A stretch of 64,000 nt of DNA from Chlamydia ibidis 10-1398/6 (GCF_000454725.1 NZ_APJW01000003.1:1-64000); one strand, 5' to 3'; counted from the first letter of the stretch, positions 32,191-41,491 are shown. Program-made: numbers and translations. Notes: generated by a model from the sequence alone, not told the origin.

Positions 32191-32616
32191 TTACTCCACA
32201 TCTATGCCCATGCTTCGGGCTGTTCCTTCCACCATGCGCTTAGCGGAATCAAGAAGAAGAACATCCATATCCTTCATCTTTTGTTCAGCAATCGCAGTAA
32301 CTTGCTCTTGGGTTAATCTCCCCACCTTATTCCTATTAGGAATCTTTGACCCAGACTCCAAATTGAGAGTCTTCTTGATTAAGGAGGAAACAGGAGGCTG
32401 TTTAGTTATAAAAGTAAAAGTTTTATCCGAATATACAGTAATCACTACAGGCAACAAGTCTCCTGGACGATCTTGTGTCGCCGCATTAAACTCTTTACAG
32501 AATCCCATGATATTCACACCCGCAGCACCCAAAGCAGGCCCAATAGGGGGAGCTGGATTCGCTTTACCACCAGGAATTTGCAGTTTAATTATCTTGATTA
32601 CTTTCTTGTTCGACAT
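32191..32616 (-). CDS. rplK: Ribosomal protein uL11
   Basis: The 141-residue L11 protein of the GTPase-associated centre. The N-terminal domain has [20 protein letters not shown] and the C-terminal rRNA-binding domain contains GTARSMGI. It follows nusG by 108 bases, which is the largest gap in this cluster and may contain an internal promoter. Confidence 0.96.
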   Translation of the reverse strand: MSNKKVIKIIKLQIPGGKANPAPPIGPALGAAGVNIMGFCKEFNAATQDRPGDLLPVVITVYSDKTFTFITKQPPVSSLIKKTLNLESGSKIPNRNKVGRLTQEQVTAIAEQKMKDMDVLLLDSAKRMVEGTARSMGIDVE

Positions 32617-32724
32617 ACTAAACCTTACTCTACTCTTGACGCTCCTCTAATATCAGAGGGAAAGAAACGAAAAACTAAAATTATAAGAAGATAGGGAATA
32701 AGAATACATAGATTTTGTTAATTC

Positions 32725-33273
32725 TTACTCACTTTCTTGTCCTGGAACGACTTCCTCTACTTGCCAAAACTCCAAATCATCAACCCGAGTCTCTCTACCA
32801 AAGATAGAGACCATGACACTAAGACGTCCTTTATCATGGAACACTTCTGAAACCACTCCAATAAAATTCACAAAAACGCCATCGTTAATTTTGACTTGCG
32901 AACCGACTTCAAATTTGTGCTTTTGAACAACACCTGATTTCTTCTCTTCGATATCCGCCAAAATATTATTTACTTCATCCTCGGACAAGGCTAAAGGAAC
33001 TCCTCCACCCAAAAATTCGACAACCCCTGGGGTGTTCTTTACATATAACCAAGAATCATCTGTTAGATGCATCTTAACCAAAAGATAACCGGGCCATATG
33101 TACTTTTCTACAACCTTATGTTCACCTTTTTTTACTTCCATTACATTTTCTATAGGAAGGACGATCTCCTTTATCAGATCTGTCATCCCAGAAGAAGCTT
33201 TAAAATCCTCTAAAGCTTTTTTTACTTTCTTTTCTTGAGCCGTAAAAACTTGAACGACATACCATTTAAACAT
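32725..33273 (-). CDS. nusG: Transcription termination/antitermination factor NusG
   Basis: NusG binds RNA polymerase and stimulates elongation and Rho-dependent termination. With the ATG at 33273 it has 182 residues, starting MFKWYVVQVFTAQEKKV, the standard opening of the NGN domain. The KOW domain is near the C-terminus (FEVGSQVKINDGVFVNFIG). A start 12 bases further upstream would overlap secE and is less likely. Confidence 0.95.
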   Translation of the reverse strand: MFKWYVVQVFTAQEKKVKKALEDFKASSGMTDLIKEIVLPIENVMEVKKGEHKVVEKYIWPGYLLVKMHLTDDSWLYVKNTPGVVEFLGGGVPLALSEDEVNNILADIEEKKSGVVQKHKFEVGSQVKINDGVFVNFIGVVSEVFHDKGRLSVMVSIFGRETRVDDLEFWQVEEVVPGQESE

Positions 33274-33277
33274 GCAA

Positions 33278-33529
33278 CTAACCAAACAAAAATCTTGTTA
33301 TACTGCCCACAAATGTGAGCAACTTACGAAACACAAGGTCTATGCAATAAACTGAAAAACCCAAACCAAAAATACTCATAAGCACAATCTTAACGTATCT
33401 TTTCAGATCACGCTTACTGACCCATTCTATCTTTTTAATTTCGTCCAGAAAGCTTCCAGCTAACTTTGCCTGCTTCTTAGCTGCGGCTACTTTTTTAGAG
33501 AGAGTCTCTTGGCGATTACGTTGTTTCAT
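33278..33529 (-). CDS. secE: Protein translocase subunit SecE
   Basis: An 83-residue protein with a basic N-terminal half (KKVAAAKKQAK) and one membrane helix near residues 50-70. The IEWVSKRDLKRYVKIVLMS segment is the typical SecE amphipathic helix before the membrane span. It is the essential partner of SecY in Sec export. The position tRNA-Trp/secE/nusG/rplK is conserved. Confidence 0.92.
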   Translation of the reverse strand: MKQRNRQETLSKKVAAAKKQAKLAGSFLDEIKKIEWVSKRDLKRYVKIVLMSIFGLGFSVYCIDLVFRKLLTFVGSITRFLFG

Positions 33530-33562
33530 AAGCAGATTTCTAGATCAAAAATTAACTCTACA

Positions 33563-33635
33563 CGAGTGCGGAGGGAATCGAACCCCCGACCGGCGGCTTT
33601 GGAGGCCACTGCTCTACCAGCTAAGCTACACACCC
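33563..33635 (-). tRNA. tRNA-Trp (CCA)
   Basis: A complete cloverleaf can be folded: acceptor GGGTGTG/CGCACTC with two wobble pairs, an anticodon loop CTCCAAA giving anticodon CCA, and a T-loop TTCGATT with a GGGGG/CCCTC stem. No CCA end is encoded. It lies between tuf and secE. Confidence 0.95.
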
Positions 33636-33669
33636 AAAAGCACGGTGAAGATACATCTTTACCATGCTT
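33636..33669 (-). terminator. Hairpin between tuf and tRNA-Trp
   Basis: On the minus strand AAGCATGGTAAAGAT (33669-33655) pairs with ATCTTCACCGTGCTT (33652-33638) along nearly its whole length, with one mismatch and one wobble, and TT follows to complete a run of four T. It may terminate tuf partially or act as a processing signal just before the tRNA. Confidence 0.5.
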
Positions 33670-33680
33670 ACAACCACAAA

Positions 33681-34865
33681 TTAGGCAATGATCTTGGAAA
33701 TTGTTCCAGCGCCAATCGTTCTGCCACCTTCACGGATAGCAAATCTCATTCCCTCTTCTAGAGCAACGGGGCTAATCAACTGCACTTCAAACTCTACGTT
33801 ATCACCAGGCATGACCATTTCAACCCCCTCTGGAAGAGTCACAACACCTGTAACATCGGTGGTTCTAAAGAAGAACTGAGGCCTATATCCAGTGAAGAAA
33901 GGTTTATGTCTTCCACCTTCTTCTTTTTGCAGAACATAAACAGCACATTTAAACTGAGTATGTGGTTTTACGCTGTTGGGCTGGCACACAACCATTCCAC
34001 GTTCAACGTCATTCTTACCAATACCACGAAGAAGCAAGCCTACGTTTTCTCCTGCGCGACCTTCAGGAAGTTCTTTCCTGAACATCTCTACCCCAGTAAC
34101 GATAGTTTCTTGAGTATCTCTTAAGCCAACAATTTGAACTTTGTCAGAAACTTTTACAATTCCACGCTCGATACGCCCAGTAACCACAGTTCCACGACCA
34201 GAAATAGAGAACACGTCTTCTATAGGCATTAAGAAAGGCTTATCAATTTCTCTTTCTGGAGTAGGAATATTATCATCTACAGCTTGCATTAACTCTCGAA
34301 TTTTCTCGATATAGCTAGCATCACCCTCCAAAGCTTTCAAAGCAGAGCCACGAATAATTGGACACCCTTTATATCCCTTTTCTTCAAGCAACTCGGACAA
34401 CTCCATTTCGACCAAATCAACCAACTCTGCATCTTCGGCTGAAATCATATCAATCTTGTTAAGGAAAACAACAATATAAGGAACACCAACCTGACGCGCC
34501 AAAAGAATATGCTCCTTAGTTTGAGGCATAGCTCCATCTGTAGCAGAAACAACGAGAATAGCCCCGTCCATTTGAGCGGCACCGGTAATCATATTCTTAA
34601 CGTAGTCAGCGTGACCAGGGCAATCTACGTGAGCGTAATGCCTATTAGCAGTTTCATATTCAACGTGAGATGCATTAATAGTGATTCCCCGAGCTTTTTC
34701 TTCAGGGGTATTATCAATCGTACTATAATCACGGAAATCAGCCAAACCATCACCAGATAGCGCTCGTGTAATCGCAGCAGTTAGCGTAGTTTTACCGTGG
34801 TCAACGTGCCCAATAGTCCCTATGTTGATGTGGGGCTTAGTACGCTCAAAAGTTTCTTTTGACAT
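33681..34865 (-). CDS. tuf: Elongation factor Tu
   Basis: The 394-residue GTPase that delivers aminoacyl-tRNA. It has GHVDHGKT (19-26), DCPGHADYV, and NKID motifs, followed by domains 2 and 3 ending in [15 protein letters not shown]. It is a single copy in this window, placed between tRNA-Thr and tRNA-Trp, which is the conserved bacterial tuf-tRNA-secE-nusG arrangement. Confidence 0.98.
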   Translation of the reverse strand: MSKETFERTKPHINIGTIGHVDHGKTTLTAAITRALSGDGLADFRDYSTIDNTPEEKARGITINASHVEYETANRHYAHVDCPGHADYVKNMITGAAQMDGAILVVSATDGAMPQTKEHILLARQVGVPYIVVFLNKIDMISAEDAELVDLVEMELSELLEEKGYKGCPIIRGSALKALEGDASYIEKIRELMQAVDDNIPTPEREIDKPFLMPIEDVFSISGRGTVVTGRIERGIVKVSDKVQIVGLRDTQETIVTGVEMFRKELPEGRAGENVGLLLRGIGKNDVERGMVVCQPNSVKPHTQFKCAVYVLQKEEGGRHKPFFTGYRPQFFFRTTDVTGVVTLPEGVEMVMPGDNVEFEVQLISPVALEEGMRFAIREGGRTIGAGTISKIIA

Positions 34866-34913
34866 CTCAGAATCCTCAAATTAAAAATTAGTTTCTACTC
34901 AAACTATTCCTTC

Positions 34914-34985
34914 TGCCCAGAATAGGAATTGAACCTACGACCGCTTGCTTACCATGCAAGTGCTCTACCACTGAGCTATCTGGGC
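34914..34985 (-). tRNA. tRNA-Thr (GGT)
   Basis: A complete cloverleaf: acceptor GCCCAGA/TCTGGGC, D-arm GCTCAGTGGTAGAGC, anticodon stem CTTGC/GCAAG with loop ATGGTAA giving anticodon GGT, T-loop TTCAATT. Located between infA and tuf. Confidence 0.95.
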
Positions 34986-35060
34986 GTGTTTTGTGCTTTA
35001 CAATGGCTCAGAAAATCGCCTAGTCTATGTCACTTATTTTAAAACATCAATAGAAAACAG

Positions 35061-35282
35061 TTAACGATGTCTGTAGACAACCCTTGCTTTCGTTAGATCA
35101 TAAGCGGACATTTCGACAGTAACACGATCTCCAACAAGCAAGCGGATATTACTCATACGCATTTTCCCGCACAAGTGTGCTGTGACTGGCATGCCATTTT
35201 CTAATAACACTTTGAAATGCATCCCAGGAAGGAGTTCTTCAACCTTACCTTCTAGCACGATAGTATCTTCTTTTTTTGCCAT
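35061..35282 (-). CDS. infA: Translation initiation factor IF-1
   Basis: A 73-residue OB-fold protein that occupies the ribosomal A site during initiation. It begins [20 protein letters not shown] and contains the [21 protein letters not shown]-type C-terminus of IF-1. It is the first gene of the minus-strand block that continues into tRNA-Thr and tuf. Confidence 0.96.
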   Translation of the reverse strand: MAKKEDTIVLEGKVEELLPGMHFKVLLENGMPVTAHLCGKMRMSNIRLLVGDRVTVEMSAYDLTKARVVYRHR

Positions 35283-35853
35283 GTAATAAACTATCCTTAA
35301 AACAAAACCCTTCGGCCAAAGGCATCCAAAATTCAGACCGGCCTGACGCGCAGATTTGGTGTCAATTAAAGAATAGGCACTTTCAAGCTTGCCCTATTCC
35401 ATAAAACGCACCGAAATTATATTCGGCGTTTAGAAAAAGTCAAACGCCTTTCATAGATGAGCTTATTATTGACAATGAATTTCTGAGAATCGATGGATAA
35501 GTTAAAAATTCATTGCATAGCTAGAGAATCTAGAAGTGTTCTTGCCCAGAAGACTGTAGTATTCGAGTATCACCCTTTATTTTATCCCCATCGCACCCCG
35601 TCTGACACCTGAATCGCTACGAACAAGTAAGCAATAACCTAGACCAAATACCTTAGCTTATTCTAGACGCTAGGAAAACAGTTACGTAAGCGTGGTGTAT
35701 TGTGAAAATAAAAACTTGATAAACAGATTTAGAAATAAATAGTTCTAGCTATTTCTAAATCTCGACAACGGAACACATCAATGATTTTGCCATGTTTACA
35801 ACTAAGGGAGATTTGTTCTATTATGAGGTCGTTTAATTCTCTGTGAAGATTAA
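35283..35853. other. 571-base divergent intergenic region
   Basis: The region separates infA (minus) from an inclusion-membrane-like gene (plus). I find no reading frame with a credible start site. It contains a short CCGAA/TTCGG dyad near 35411-35426 and the long AT-rich inverted repeat at 35725-35762. The infA promoter must lie in the left part; a TTGACA on the minus strand near 35365 has no good -10 partner. Confidence 0.5.
35725..35762. repeat. 13-bp perfect inverted repeat upstream of the Inc-like gene
   Basis: AGATTTAGAAATA (35725-35737) and TATTTCTAAATCT (35750-35762) are perfectly complementary with a 12-base spacer. It lies 91 bases upstream of the start at 35854. Its core TTTCTAAA/TTTAGAAA recurs as a tight palindrome at 39704-39722 in front of another accessory gene. 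It could be an operator or a leader hairpin. Confidence 0.6.
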
Positions 35854-36852
35854 ATGACGATATCATTCAATCCCGTAACTTCTTCTCTACTCTCCTCTTC
35901 TCGGCACTTAAGTTCTGACAATTCGGATAATCCGAGTGAAGAGTCTGTTGAATCGAGGTCACCAAGTTCGAATGCTCTTGTGAATTCACCGTTAGGACAG
36001 GTTAATGGGTTAGCTATTTCTCAGCTTCCTCCACTATCTCCTTTAAACATTTCTCCTTATTATCCTACGCCTAAAACATGCCAGGACCGCATTCTTGCAA
36101 CGGCTGAAAAAATTAGTTTATTTCTGAGAAACAATTGGAAATACATTCTCTTGTATGTTCTAGCGTGGTCTTTGATTCTAGCCTGCCACTACACTGTTGC
36201 TCTTACCCTAACTATCTGGCTAGGCATTGGGTTAGGAGCTGGTGTTGTCTTTGGAATATTTACAGCAAATGTTTTAGATCGGGACAACAAGTATAATAAT
36301 ATCAATAGCTTGTGGAATTTGATCAACTATGGTTTACTACAACTAGATCCAAATGGCACACGCCAATTTCTTCTAGCTACAATTATTGCATCGATATCTT
36401 CTCTAATTTATGCAATTCCCGAAGGCGTAGGATTTATGATCGGGGCATGCATAGGAAATCAAATTAGCATCATGACCACGTATGGCATACGACTAGGCAA
36501 TAACCTTGGTTATGTTTCAGATACCAAAGCTTTCAATAAGAAAGTTTTGAAAATAAAAAATGCCATCAATCAATACCAAATAATCAAGCATCAACTCATC
36601 CTTCAACAACAAATCGCTGCTATTGTCTCCCGACAAAACGATGATACTTTTGCAGAAGAAGTGCAATCAATCGAATTGAATATGAATCATCCCTTACCAT
36701 ACATGTTTGATACCCATCACCCAAATGCGGAACATACTTTGCACTTCACTGATCCCAATCTGTCATTATCCTCCGTAAATCAGAGTATCCTTGCGCTATC
36801 ACAAGTATTAGTTCAATTAAATGAAGAGCCCAACCGGGTAGTTGAGGGGTAG
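35854..36852 (+). CDS. Putative inclusion-membrane-like protein (CT324 position)
   Basis: A 332-residue protein of unknown function. Residues 1-75 are Ser/Pro-rich and hydrophilic. Hydrophobic segments lie at about 97-112 and 114-140, separated by a very short turn (a bilobed hydrophobic domain), with another at about 172-204. A soluble C-terminal tail of about 120 residues follows. This layout is typical of type III-secreted Inc proteins inserted in the inclusion membrane, although classical Incs have a single bilobed domain. The position after infA corresponds to CT324 of C. trachomatis; I cannot confirm sequence similarity. The next gene starts within 4 bases. Confidence 0.65.
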   Translation: MTISFNPVTSSLLSSSRHLSSDNSDNPSEESVESRSPSSNALVNSPLGQVNGLAISQLPPLSPLNISPYYPTPKTCQDRILATAEKISLFLRNNWKYILLYVLAWSLILACHYTVALTLTIWLGIGLGAGVVFGIFTANVLDRDNKYNNINSLWNLINYGLLQLDPNGTRQFLLATIIASISSLIYAIPEGVGFMIGACIGNQISIMTTYGIRLGNNLGYVSDTKAFNKKVLKIKNAINQYQIIKHQLILQQQIAAIVSRQNDDTFAEEVQSIELNMNHPLPYMFDTHHPNAEHTLHFTDPNLSLSSVNQSILALSQVLVQLNEEPNRVVEG

Positions 36853-36855
36853 CTT

Positions 36856-37299
36856 TTGGAACCTACAGTATGTCCATTACAGAATTCGGGATGTTTAGAG
36901 AAACAAGATAAAATTATTCAACTTTTGTTTCCTAAAAAGTTTAATAAAGATGTCTTGTACAATACTTTAATGTCTTTCGGCTCTGATAAATCAAATTTTG
37001 ACAGAAACAAAGTTTCGCAAGACACTCTAGTACCAGGTTGTCAAAGCGATTTGTATTTGTATGAAATTTATTGCGATGGTCGACTCTTCTTTTTCACCTA
37101 TACTGAAGCCTTGATTTCGTCTGGTATAGCGCATCTTTTTTCTCAAGTATATTCTGGAGAGCACCCAGAAACTATTCTGACATGTAAACCGATATTCTTT
37201 GAAAAACTAAGCCAATATCTATCTATTGGTCGAGTTAACGGAGGAGATTCTATATACATGCGAATGAAACAAATTGCCGTACGGTATTTGACATCTTGA
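36856..37299 (+). CDS. Hypothetical protein coupled to the Inc-like gene (CT325 position)
   Basis: A soluble 147-residue protein without recognised motifs. The start is probably the TTG at 36856, because GAGGGG lies about 9 bases upstream and inside the end of the preceding gene, and the next in-frame ATG would remove 38 residues. The 3-base spacing implies translational coupling with the upstream gene, so it may be a partner or chaperone of it; that is inference. The size and acidic/aromatic composition would suit a type III secretion chaperone, but no motif supports this. It precedes tRNA-Met. Confidence 0.6.
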   Translation: MEPTVCPLQNSGCLEKQDKIIQLLFPKKFNKDVLYNTLMSFGSDKSNFDRNKVSQDTLVPGCQSDLYLYEIYCDGRLFFFTYTEALISSGIAHLFSQVYSGEHPETILTCKPIFFEKLSQYLSIGRVNGGDSIYMRMKQIAVRYLTS

Positions 37300-37408
37300 T
37301 CTCCCCTCGTAATAATTATCTTCTGTTTATTAACTAAGATACAATTAGATAGTCGATATCGCTTGCTTGTCAGATTCCAATATGTTAAGATGATCTTCAT
37401 CAATTCCT

Positions 37409-37481
37409 GGGGCAGTAGCTCAGCGGTTAGAGCTGCGGACTCATAACCCGTAGGTCACAGGTTCAAATCCTGTCTGCCCCA
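37409..37481 (+). tRNA. tRNA-Met (CAT)
   Basis: The acceptor GGGGCAG/CTGCCCC pairs perfectly. D-arm GCTCAGCGGTTAGAGC, anticodon loop CTCATAA giving anticodon CAT, and T-loop TTCAAAT with stem ACAGG/CCTGT are all recognisable. The first base pair is G-C, unlike most initiator tRNAs, so it is an elongator-type Met tRNA or an Ile tRNA read after lysidine modification. Confidence 0.92.
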
Positions 37482-37543
37482 ATTTTCTTTATAGCTTTTT
37501 GTTTCGGGGTTTTGTTTTTTCATCTGTTAAAACAAATTTAAAC

Positions 37544-37562
37544 CTTTTCTTTTTAAGAAAAG
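37544..37562. repeat. Short AT-rich hairpin before a small membrane-protein gene
   Basis: CTTTTCTT (37544-37551) and AAGAAAAG (37555-37562) form a perfect 8-bp stem with a TTT loop. It is 63 bases after tRNA-Met and 52 bases before the small gene at 37615. It has no T-tract and could be a leader hairpin. Confidence 0.35.
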
Positions 37563-37614
37563 ATAATCTAATCTCTCCAAAATACAAATCCTATCAAATT
37601 AAAATGGAACGGAT

Positions 37615-37776
37615 ATGGAATTTATCTTAGGAATTCTTAGTCTAATGATGATTGTCTTTGGTATTTTTACAATAGCTCTGCACCTTCGTTTTATGATACA
37701 GGCAATCAAAACACTTAAAAAAACCAGTATTTTCCTTGACACAGTTATCAAAAAACAAAAGTGTCAAGACAATTAA
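37615..37776 (+). CDS. Small single-span membrane protein (53 residues)
   Basis: A short frame starts MEFILGILSLMMIVFG and continues with a hydrophobic helix of about 22 residues (residues 3-25), followed by a basic tail rich in Lys (IKTLKKTSIF, KKQKCQDN). A GGAACGG ribosome binding site lies 5 bases upstream of the ATG. Small membrane proteins next to this tRNA are annotated in some chlamydial genomes, but I do not recognise a family. Function unknown. Confidence 0.5.
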   Translation: MEFILGILSLMMIVFGIFTIALHLRFMIQAIKTLKKTSIFLDTVIKKQKCQDN

Positions 37777-37978
37777 AATCACACCCAGGGAGTAGGTCCG
37801 GGAGGCAATACGTTTTGTTAAGGTCTATTCCCTGACAATGAGAATGGTTGTTCCATGATCTACTAAACATGCTGTCTGACATTTCTTTCATTCAATACAT
37901 ATCGATTTAACAGGATGCTGACAATCAGAGTGTTATGTGATAACTTATCTATAGATCATTAGTAACAAACACAGTTAT

Positions 37979-38638
37979 ATGAACAAAAAGATACTCATCT
38001 TTCTTTGTGGCTTTATGACTTTTTCTTTTCCAAAGAAAGCACCGGCTCTAGATCAAACAAAATATCGAGAATTAGTTGTAGAGGCAATATTAGAGCAATC
38101 TATAGAACTTCTTTCAGACTCAATTACAAATATCTTAGCGCTCAGTCATTCTCTAGAACAAGATAAAAATATACTTGCACAAAAAATTCTCTTTAACAAG
38201 TACTGCAACTTTTTAAAACCTGGAGAATGTATTGGTGAGTGCGTAGTGCATGATCATCTACAATACAAAACTGCCCTAGGAATACTAGATCAGCTCATAA
38301 GTGTTGCACAAAAGACGAATTGTTGGCTTATCGAAGGCTCTCGTTGTCGCGATCACGTAGATTCACTGACAAAGCAGTTCTTGAATGAGTACAGAAAAGC
38401 CCATGTAATATCCAATCGTACACCAGAAACTTTACTTCCTTGCAAACTTTCTTCAATGAATCAACACGTAACTGTTGACGCTTATTTTTGCTACTTCGGC
38501 ATTCCAAGAAGTATGCAAAGCCAAATAGTTGAAAAACTACAACAACTTCGTAAAGACGTCGTCAGAGATATCCTGGAGATACAAATAATCATGGGGTCAG
38601 AAATTTTTCTTCAGAATCACAAAACGATAACAGCGTAG
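37979..38638 (+). CDS. Exported Cys-containing hypothetical protein
   Basis: A 219-residue protein with an N-terminal signal peptide (MNKKILIFLCGFMTFSF..., likely cut after APA near residue 23). The mature part is largely helical and carries about eight cysteines (for example GECIGEC and SRCRDH), which suggests disulfides outside the cytoplasm. I do not recognise a family. No clear ribosome binding site precedes the ATG. It stands alone and converges on bioY. Confidence 0.6.
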   Translation: MNKKILIFLCGFMTFSFPKKAPALDQTKYRELVVEAILEQSIELLSDSITNILALSHSLEQDKNILAQKILFNKYCNFLKPGECIGECVVHDHLQYKTALGILDQLISVAQKTNCWLIEGSRCRDHVDSLTKQFLNEYRKAHVISNRTPETLLPCKLSSMNQHVTVDAYFCYFGIPRSMQSQIVEKLQQLRKDVVRDILEIQIIMGSEIFLQNHKTITA

Positions 38639-38721
38639 ACATTTATTTTTACACCAAACAATGGTTTAAGAAAGAGCAAATGAAGACATCTCTCTCTAAT
38701 ATATTGGAATACCTCTCGACA

Positions 38722-39306
38722 CTATTTAAAAATCCTGCTTTTGAGAGAAAAGAACATGTGTTTCATAGTGATAGCAAGAGACATTTTCGATATTTCACCC
38801 ATGATGAAAGGAATGACACCCAAAACAATTGCACGTGTAATACTGGCTGTACCTTGAGATACATAAACTAGATAACACTCTAACCAAAACGCCCCACACA
38901 AAAGTATTAAACTAGCTGCTATATTCAGGGTGAAAAATAATTTAATATTAGAATTAGTTCTACAACGAATATAAGAAATCAAAGATATCGCGGGAAGAAA
39001 AGACAACAGGTAACCTGCCGTAGGGCCAAGAAATACACCGACTCCATAAGTAGAACCACAAAACACAGGTAAGAAACAACCCTCAATAAGGTACAAAGCA
39101 ACTGATCCCATAGCAACTGTAGGAGAACTACCAACTCCTAGATAATATATGGCTAAAGTTTGCAAAGTCACGGGCACAGGTGAAAATGGAATGGGTACAG
39201 TAATTTTGGCCAGTATTGTAAACAAGCATGATCCCAAAAATATTTTTCCTACTTCCCTGAATATTGAAATTTGTACGTATTTATGCTTGATTATAGCCTG
39301 TATCAC
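38722..39306 (-). CDS. bioY: BioY-family biotin transporter
   Basis: BioY is the substrate-binding membrane component of biotin ECF transporters and can work alone in some bacteria. The 194-residue protein has about six hydrophobic helices, the motif PVPVTLQTLAIYYLG after the first helix, and GPTAGYLLSF (usually GPTGGYL). The start is a GTG with AGGAGA 7 bases upstream. The organism thus can both import biotin and make it (bioBFDA at 54533). It stands alone; regulation is not evident. Confidence 0.85.
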   Translation of the reverse strand: MIQAIIKHKYVQISIFREVGKIFLGSCLFTILAKITVPIPFSPVPVTLQTLAIYYLGVGSSPTVAMGSVALYLIEGCFLPVFCGSTYGVGVFLGPTAGYLLSFLPAISLISYIRCRTNSNIKLFFTLNIAASLILLCGAFWLECYLVYVSQGTASITRAIVLGVIPFIMGEISKMSLAITMKHMFFSLKSRIFK

Positions 39307-39738
39307 ACTCTTCTCCTATAACTGTATAGAACTATCAAGTTAATGCTATTTGAGCTTAACTGATTTGCCAAAAGATGTGCGAAAAAAAATCAAAAACTAT
39401 TTCTTTATTTCTGACATAGTCAAATAAATAGAACTAACAATCTAACCAGTAAATGTTACTTTTCACTCTAGACAATAAGATTTTTTGTTTGTAAGGAGGA
39501 GAATACGCTAATAGCTGATTGTTAATATATTGCGATTTAATTAAAATGCTAAAGCAGACGTCACTTTATGTTTTAAATACAAAAAACTTTTCTACCTAGC
39601 TACTCTTTCTTCACACCCGACTTATCAAAGTTCACAGTTACCACCTCCTCTTCCTATCCTCTGTCTACATATTCTTTCATAAACGTACGTCACTCGTATT
39701 TGATTTCTAAACATTTTAGAAAACTGTAGAGGTAACCT
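39307..39738. other. 432-base intergenic region upstream of the Cys-motif paralogue
   Basis: AT-rich DNA without a credible gene. AAGGAGG at 39493-39499 looks like a perfect ribosome binding site but is followed by ATACGC and stop codons, so it is an orphan. The right end carries a palindrome at 39704-39722 and a GAGGT ribosome binding site for the gene at 39739. Confidence 0.5.
39704..39722. repeat. Palindrome just upstream of the gene at 39739
   Basis: TTTCTAAA (39704-39711), CAT spacer, TTTAGAAA (39715-39722): a perfect 8-bp dyad 16 bases before the start codon. It shares its core with the arms of the inverted repeat at 35725-35762. It could be an operator overlapping the 5' end of the transcript. 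Confidence 0.5.
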
Positions 39739-41217
39739 ATGGCATCTCCTTTAAGCAATCGTAGCAGCTCACCAGTTCCAACTTCCAACCCGGGAAGTCA
39801 AGAGATATCAATGCTAGAAGTAAAGCAGCTGGCTCAAAAAATTCAAGAATCCGTACAAATTCCGCAACATACTGAATCTGCAACCTGCCGTTGTTGGAAT
39901 TGTAATTTTTCCTGTGGACCGGAAGAAAAATTGAAATACTTTCTAGGACATTATCAAAGACTCGTGAAAATCCACGGAGCCACTTGTACAGCAATGTCGA
40001 TCATATTAAGTGGTGGTGATCCTAAATATCCGACAGAAACTTCGCGTCATCTTTCCTACGAAAAACAATGTATGAATCCAATGCTATGTCCCGAAGTACT
40101 TCCAAGACCAAAAGGCAAACAAGCAGAAAAGGAACAGACAATCTCAGAATTTATTCATGCATCATTAAAAAATCTCTCAACACCAGAAGCTCTCGACCTC
40201 AAATCTACAAAACTTATACTTGGCATTTGGAATTCTGGTATTAAAAGTATTGATGCTAAATTAGCACTGAATTTATGGGTGGTGTCTGGAGACAGTACTG
40301 TCAGGCCATTTTGTTTTAACCACTTGGTTCACTATATCCGAAGTATTTCGTGTCTACAATTCGTTCGTGGTCTGGAAATAAAAAGAATAATTCCTAGAGA
40401 CGCCCATATATATGCTACAGAAGTTATGTGTACCTTAGCTTGTATACTTAATAATCCAGAAGCTTCTTCTGCATTTATAACATGTTTGCCAACTCCAAAC
40501 TCTTCGGAAACCATTCCTGTGTGTAGTGGAACACTGGTCACAAAACTCATTATTATGGTACTTGCGGCAAGGAATAAAAAAAGCAAAGAAGACATGAACA
40601 AACCTGATCCTTTTACAAAGAACCCCATGTTCCGTTCCATTGTACATGCCGAGAATAATTTTAGGAAAAATTTGTTAGGCTGGAGTCAAAATCTTCTCGA
40701 CGACGGCTCCTGTGTAACAGTGATTCGAGATTTCCTAGGAGTCCCGTACAAAAATACAAGCCCTTGGGATCCTATAAACATATGCAATTTACAATACGAA
40801 ACAACACCATACTATTATAGCTCATTTACGATATGCGATTCCCCACCACCTTCATCTAATACAGTTCAGCCTTTAAGTAGAAGAAAACGCTCCTTATCCG
40901 AAGAAGAACAAACATCTTCTGATGAAAACAGACCCTCTACATCAAAACAAGCACGTGAAGACCTAATTAGAGCTTCTAAGACTCCTTCGCTCTCCTCCAC
41001 ACTATCCCGAGAATCCACTATAACTACGAAAGTTACAGAGACAAACCTTCCAGAAATCTCAAAAGAACATAGTCAAATGATTGATGAAATTTTGAGACAA
41101 TTAGGGCCTTTACCTAGTGGAAGCTATGCAGAAGATCAGTTGTTAGAAGATATTATCCAAAGTAGCAGCTCGCGAATCAAAGAAGAGGAACAATTAACAA
41201 CAAGGAAAACTGAATAG
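39739..41217 (+). CDS. Cys-motif protein, paralogue 1, with basic motif in a Ser-rich tail
   Basis: A 492-residue protein of unknown function and no signal peptide or membrane span. A CRCWNC motif (C50, C52, C55, with C59) is followed by a helical core and a low-complexity C-terminal third rich in Ser, Thr, Glu and Arg. The tail holds RRKR at about 381-384, resembling a nuclear-localisation signal. Stretches such as IHGATCTAMSI, LGIWNSGIK, LNLWVV, VRPFCF and FRKNLLG have clear counterparts in the next gene, so the two are ancient tandem duplicates. The pattern (soluble core, disordered Ser-rich tail) would suit a type III-secreted effector; that is inference. GAGGT precedes the ATG. Confidence 0.65.
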   Translation: MASPLSNRSSSPVPTSNPGSQEISMLEVKQLAQKIQESVQIPQHTESATCRCWNCNFSCGPEEKLKYFLGHYQRLVKIHGATCTAMSIILSGGDPKYPTETSRHLSYEKQCMNPMLCPEVLPRPKGKQAEKEQTISEFIHASLKNLSTPEALDLKSTKLILGIWNSGIKSIDAKLALNLWVVSGDSTVRPFCFNHLVHYIRSISCLQFVRGLEIKRIIPRDAHIYATEVMCTLACILNNPEASSAFITCLPTPNSSETIPVCSGTLVTKLIIMVLAARNKKSKEDMNKPDPFTKNPMFRSIVHAENNFRKNLLGWSQNLLDDGSCVTVIRDFLGVPYKNTSPWDPINICNLQYETTPYYYSSFTICDSPPPSSNTVQPLSRRKRSLSEEEQTSSDENRPSTSKQAREDLIRASKTPSLSSTLSRESTITTKVTETNLPEISKEHSQMIDEILRQLGPLPSGSYAEDQLLEDIIQSSSSRIKEEEQLTTRKTE

Positions 41218-41264
41218 TCCTCGGCAATCTTAGTAGCACAGAGAGTAATGAATAAATCTCTTTT

Positions 41265-41304
41265 AAATAGCCTTTCGATCTTTGAATTAGACATAAGGCT
41301 ATTT
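41265..41304. terminator. Hairpin after paralogue 1
   Basis: AAATAGCCT (41265-41273) and AGGCTATTT (41296-41304) are perfectly complementary over 9 bp, with a 22-base loop, starting 48 bases after the stop codon. There is no T-tract, so termination is only a possibility. Confidence 0.35.
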
Positions 41305-41408
41305 CATGATAGTGTCTATTATCTGACTTAAAATAATCAATACTCTGAGCTTATCTCCCCTAGAACGAGAACTTAATATTTTAATGCGCAAAAGTTCTGA
41401 AAGTTTTT

Positions 41409-41426
41409 AAAGGATATAAATCCTTT
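41409..41426. repeat. Leader hairpin upstream of paralogue 2
   Basis: AAAGGAT (41409-41415), ATAA loop, ATCCTTT (41420-41426): a perfect 7-bp stem, 65 bases before the next start codon. Its function is unknown; the left arm would hide a ribosome-binding-site-like AAAGGA. Confidence 0.4.
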
Positions 41427-41491
41427 CAATTTAATAAACAGAAAACAAACACAACGAAAAATAATTACTATTTTAAAAATCAGGTGCCTAT

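Noticed and set aside
32156-32650. A 164-codon plus-strand frame opposite rplK
   Set aside because: It is the mirror of a highly conserved ribosomal protein gene, with no ribosome binding site and no recognisable protein.
38680-38871. Small plus-strand frame beginning inside the bioY 3' region
   Set aside because: Opposite to bioY coding sequence and without family features; treated as a shadow.
39493-39499. Perfect AAGGAGG ribosome binding site
   Set aside because: No start codon at proper spacing and stop codons follow, so it does not begin a gene in this sequence.
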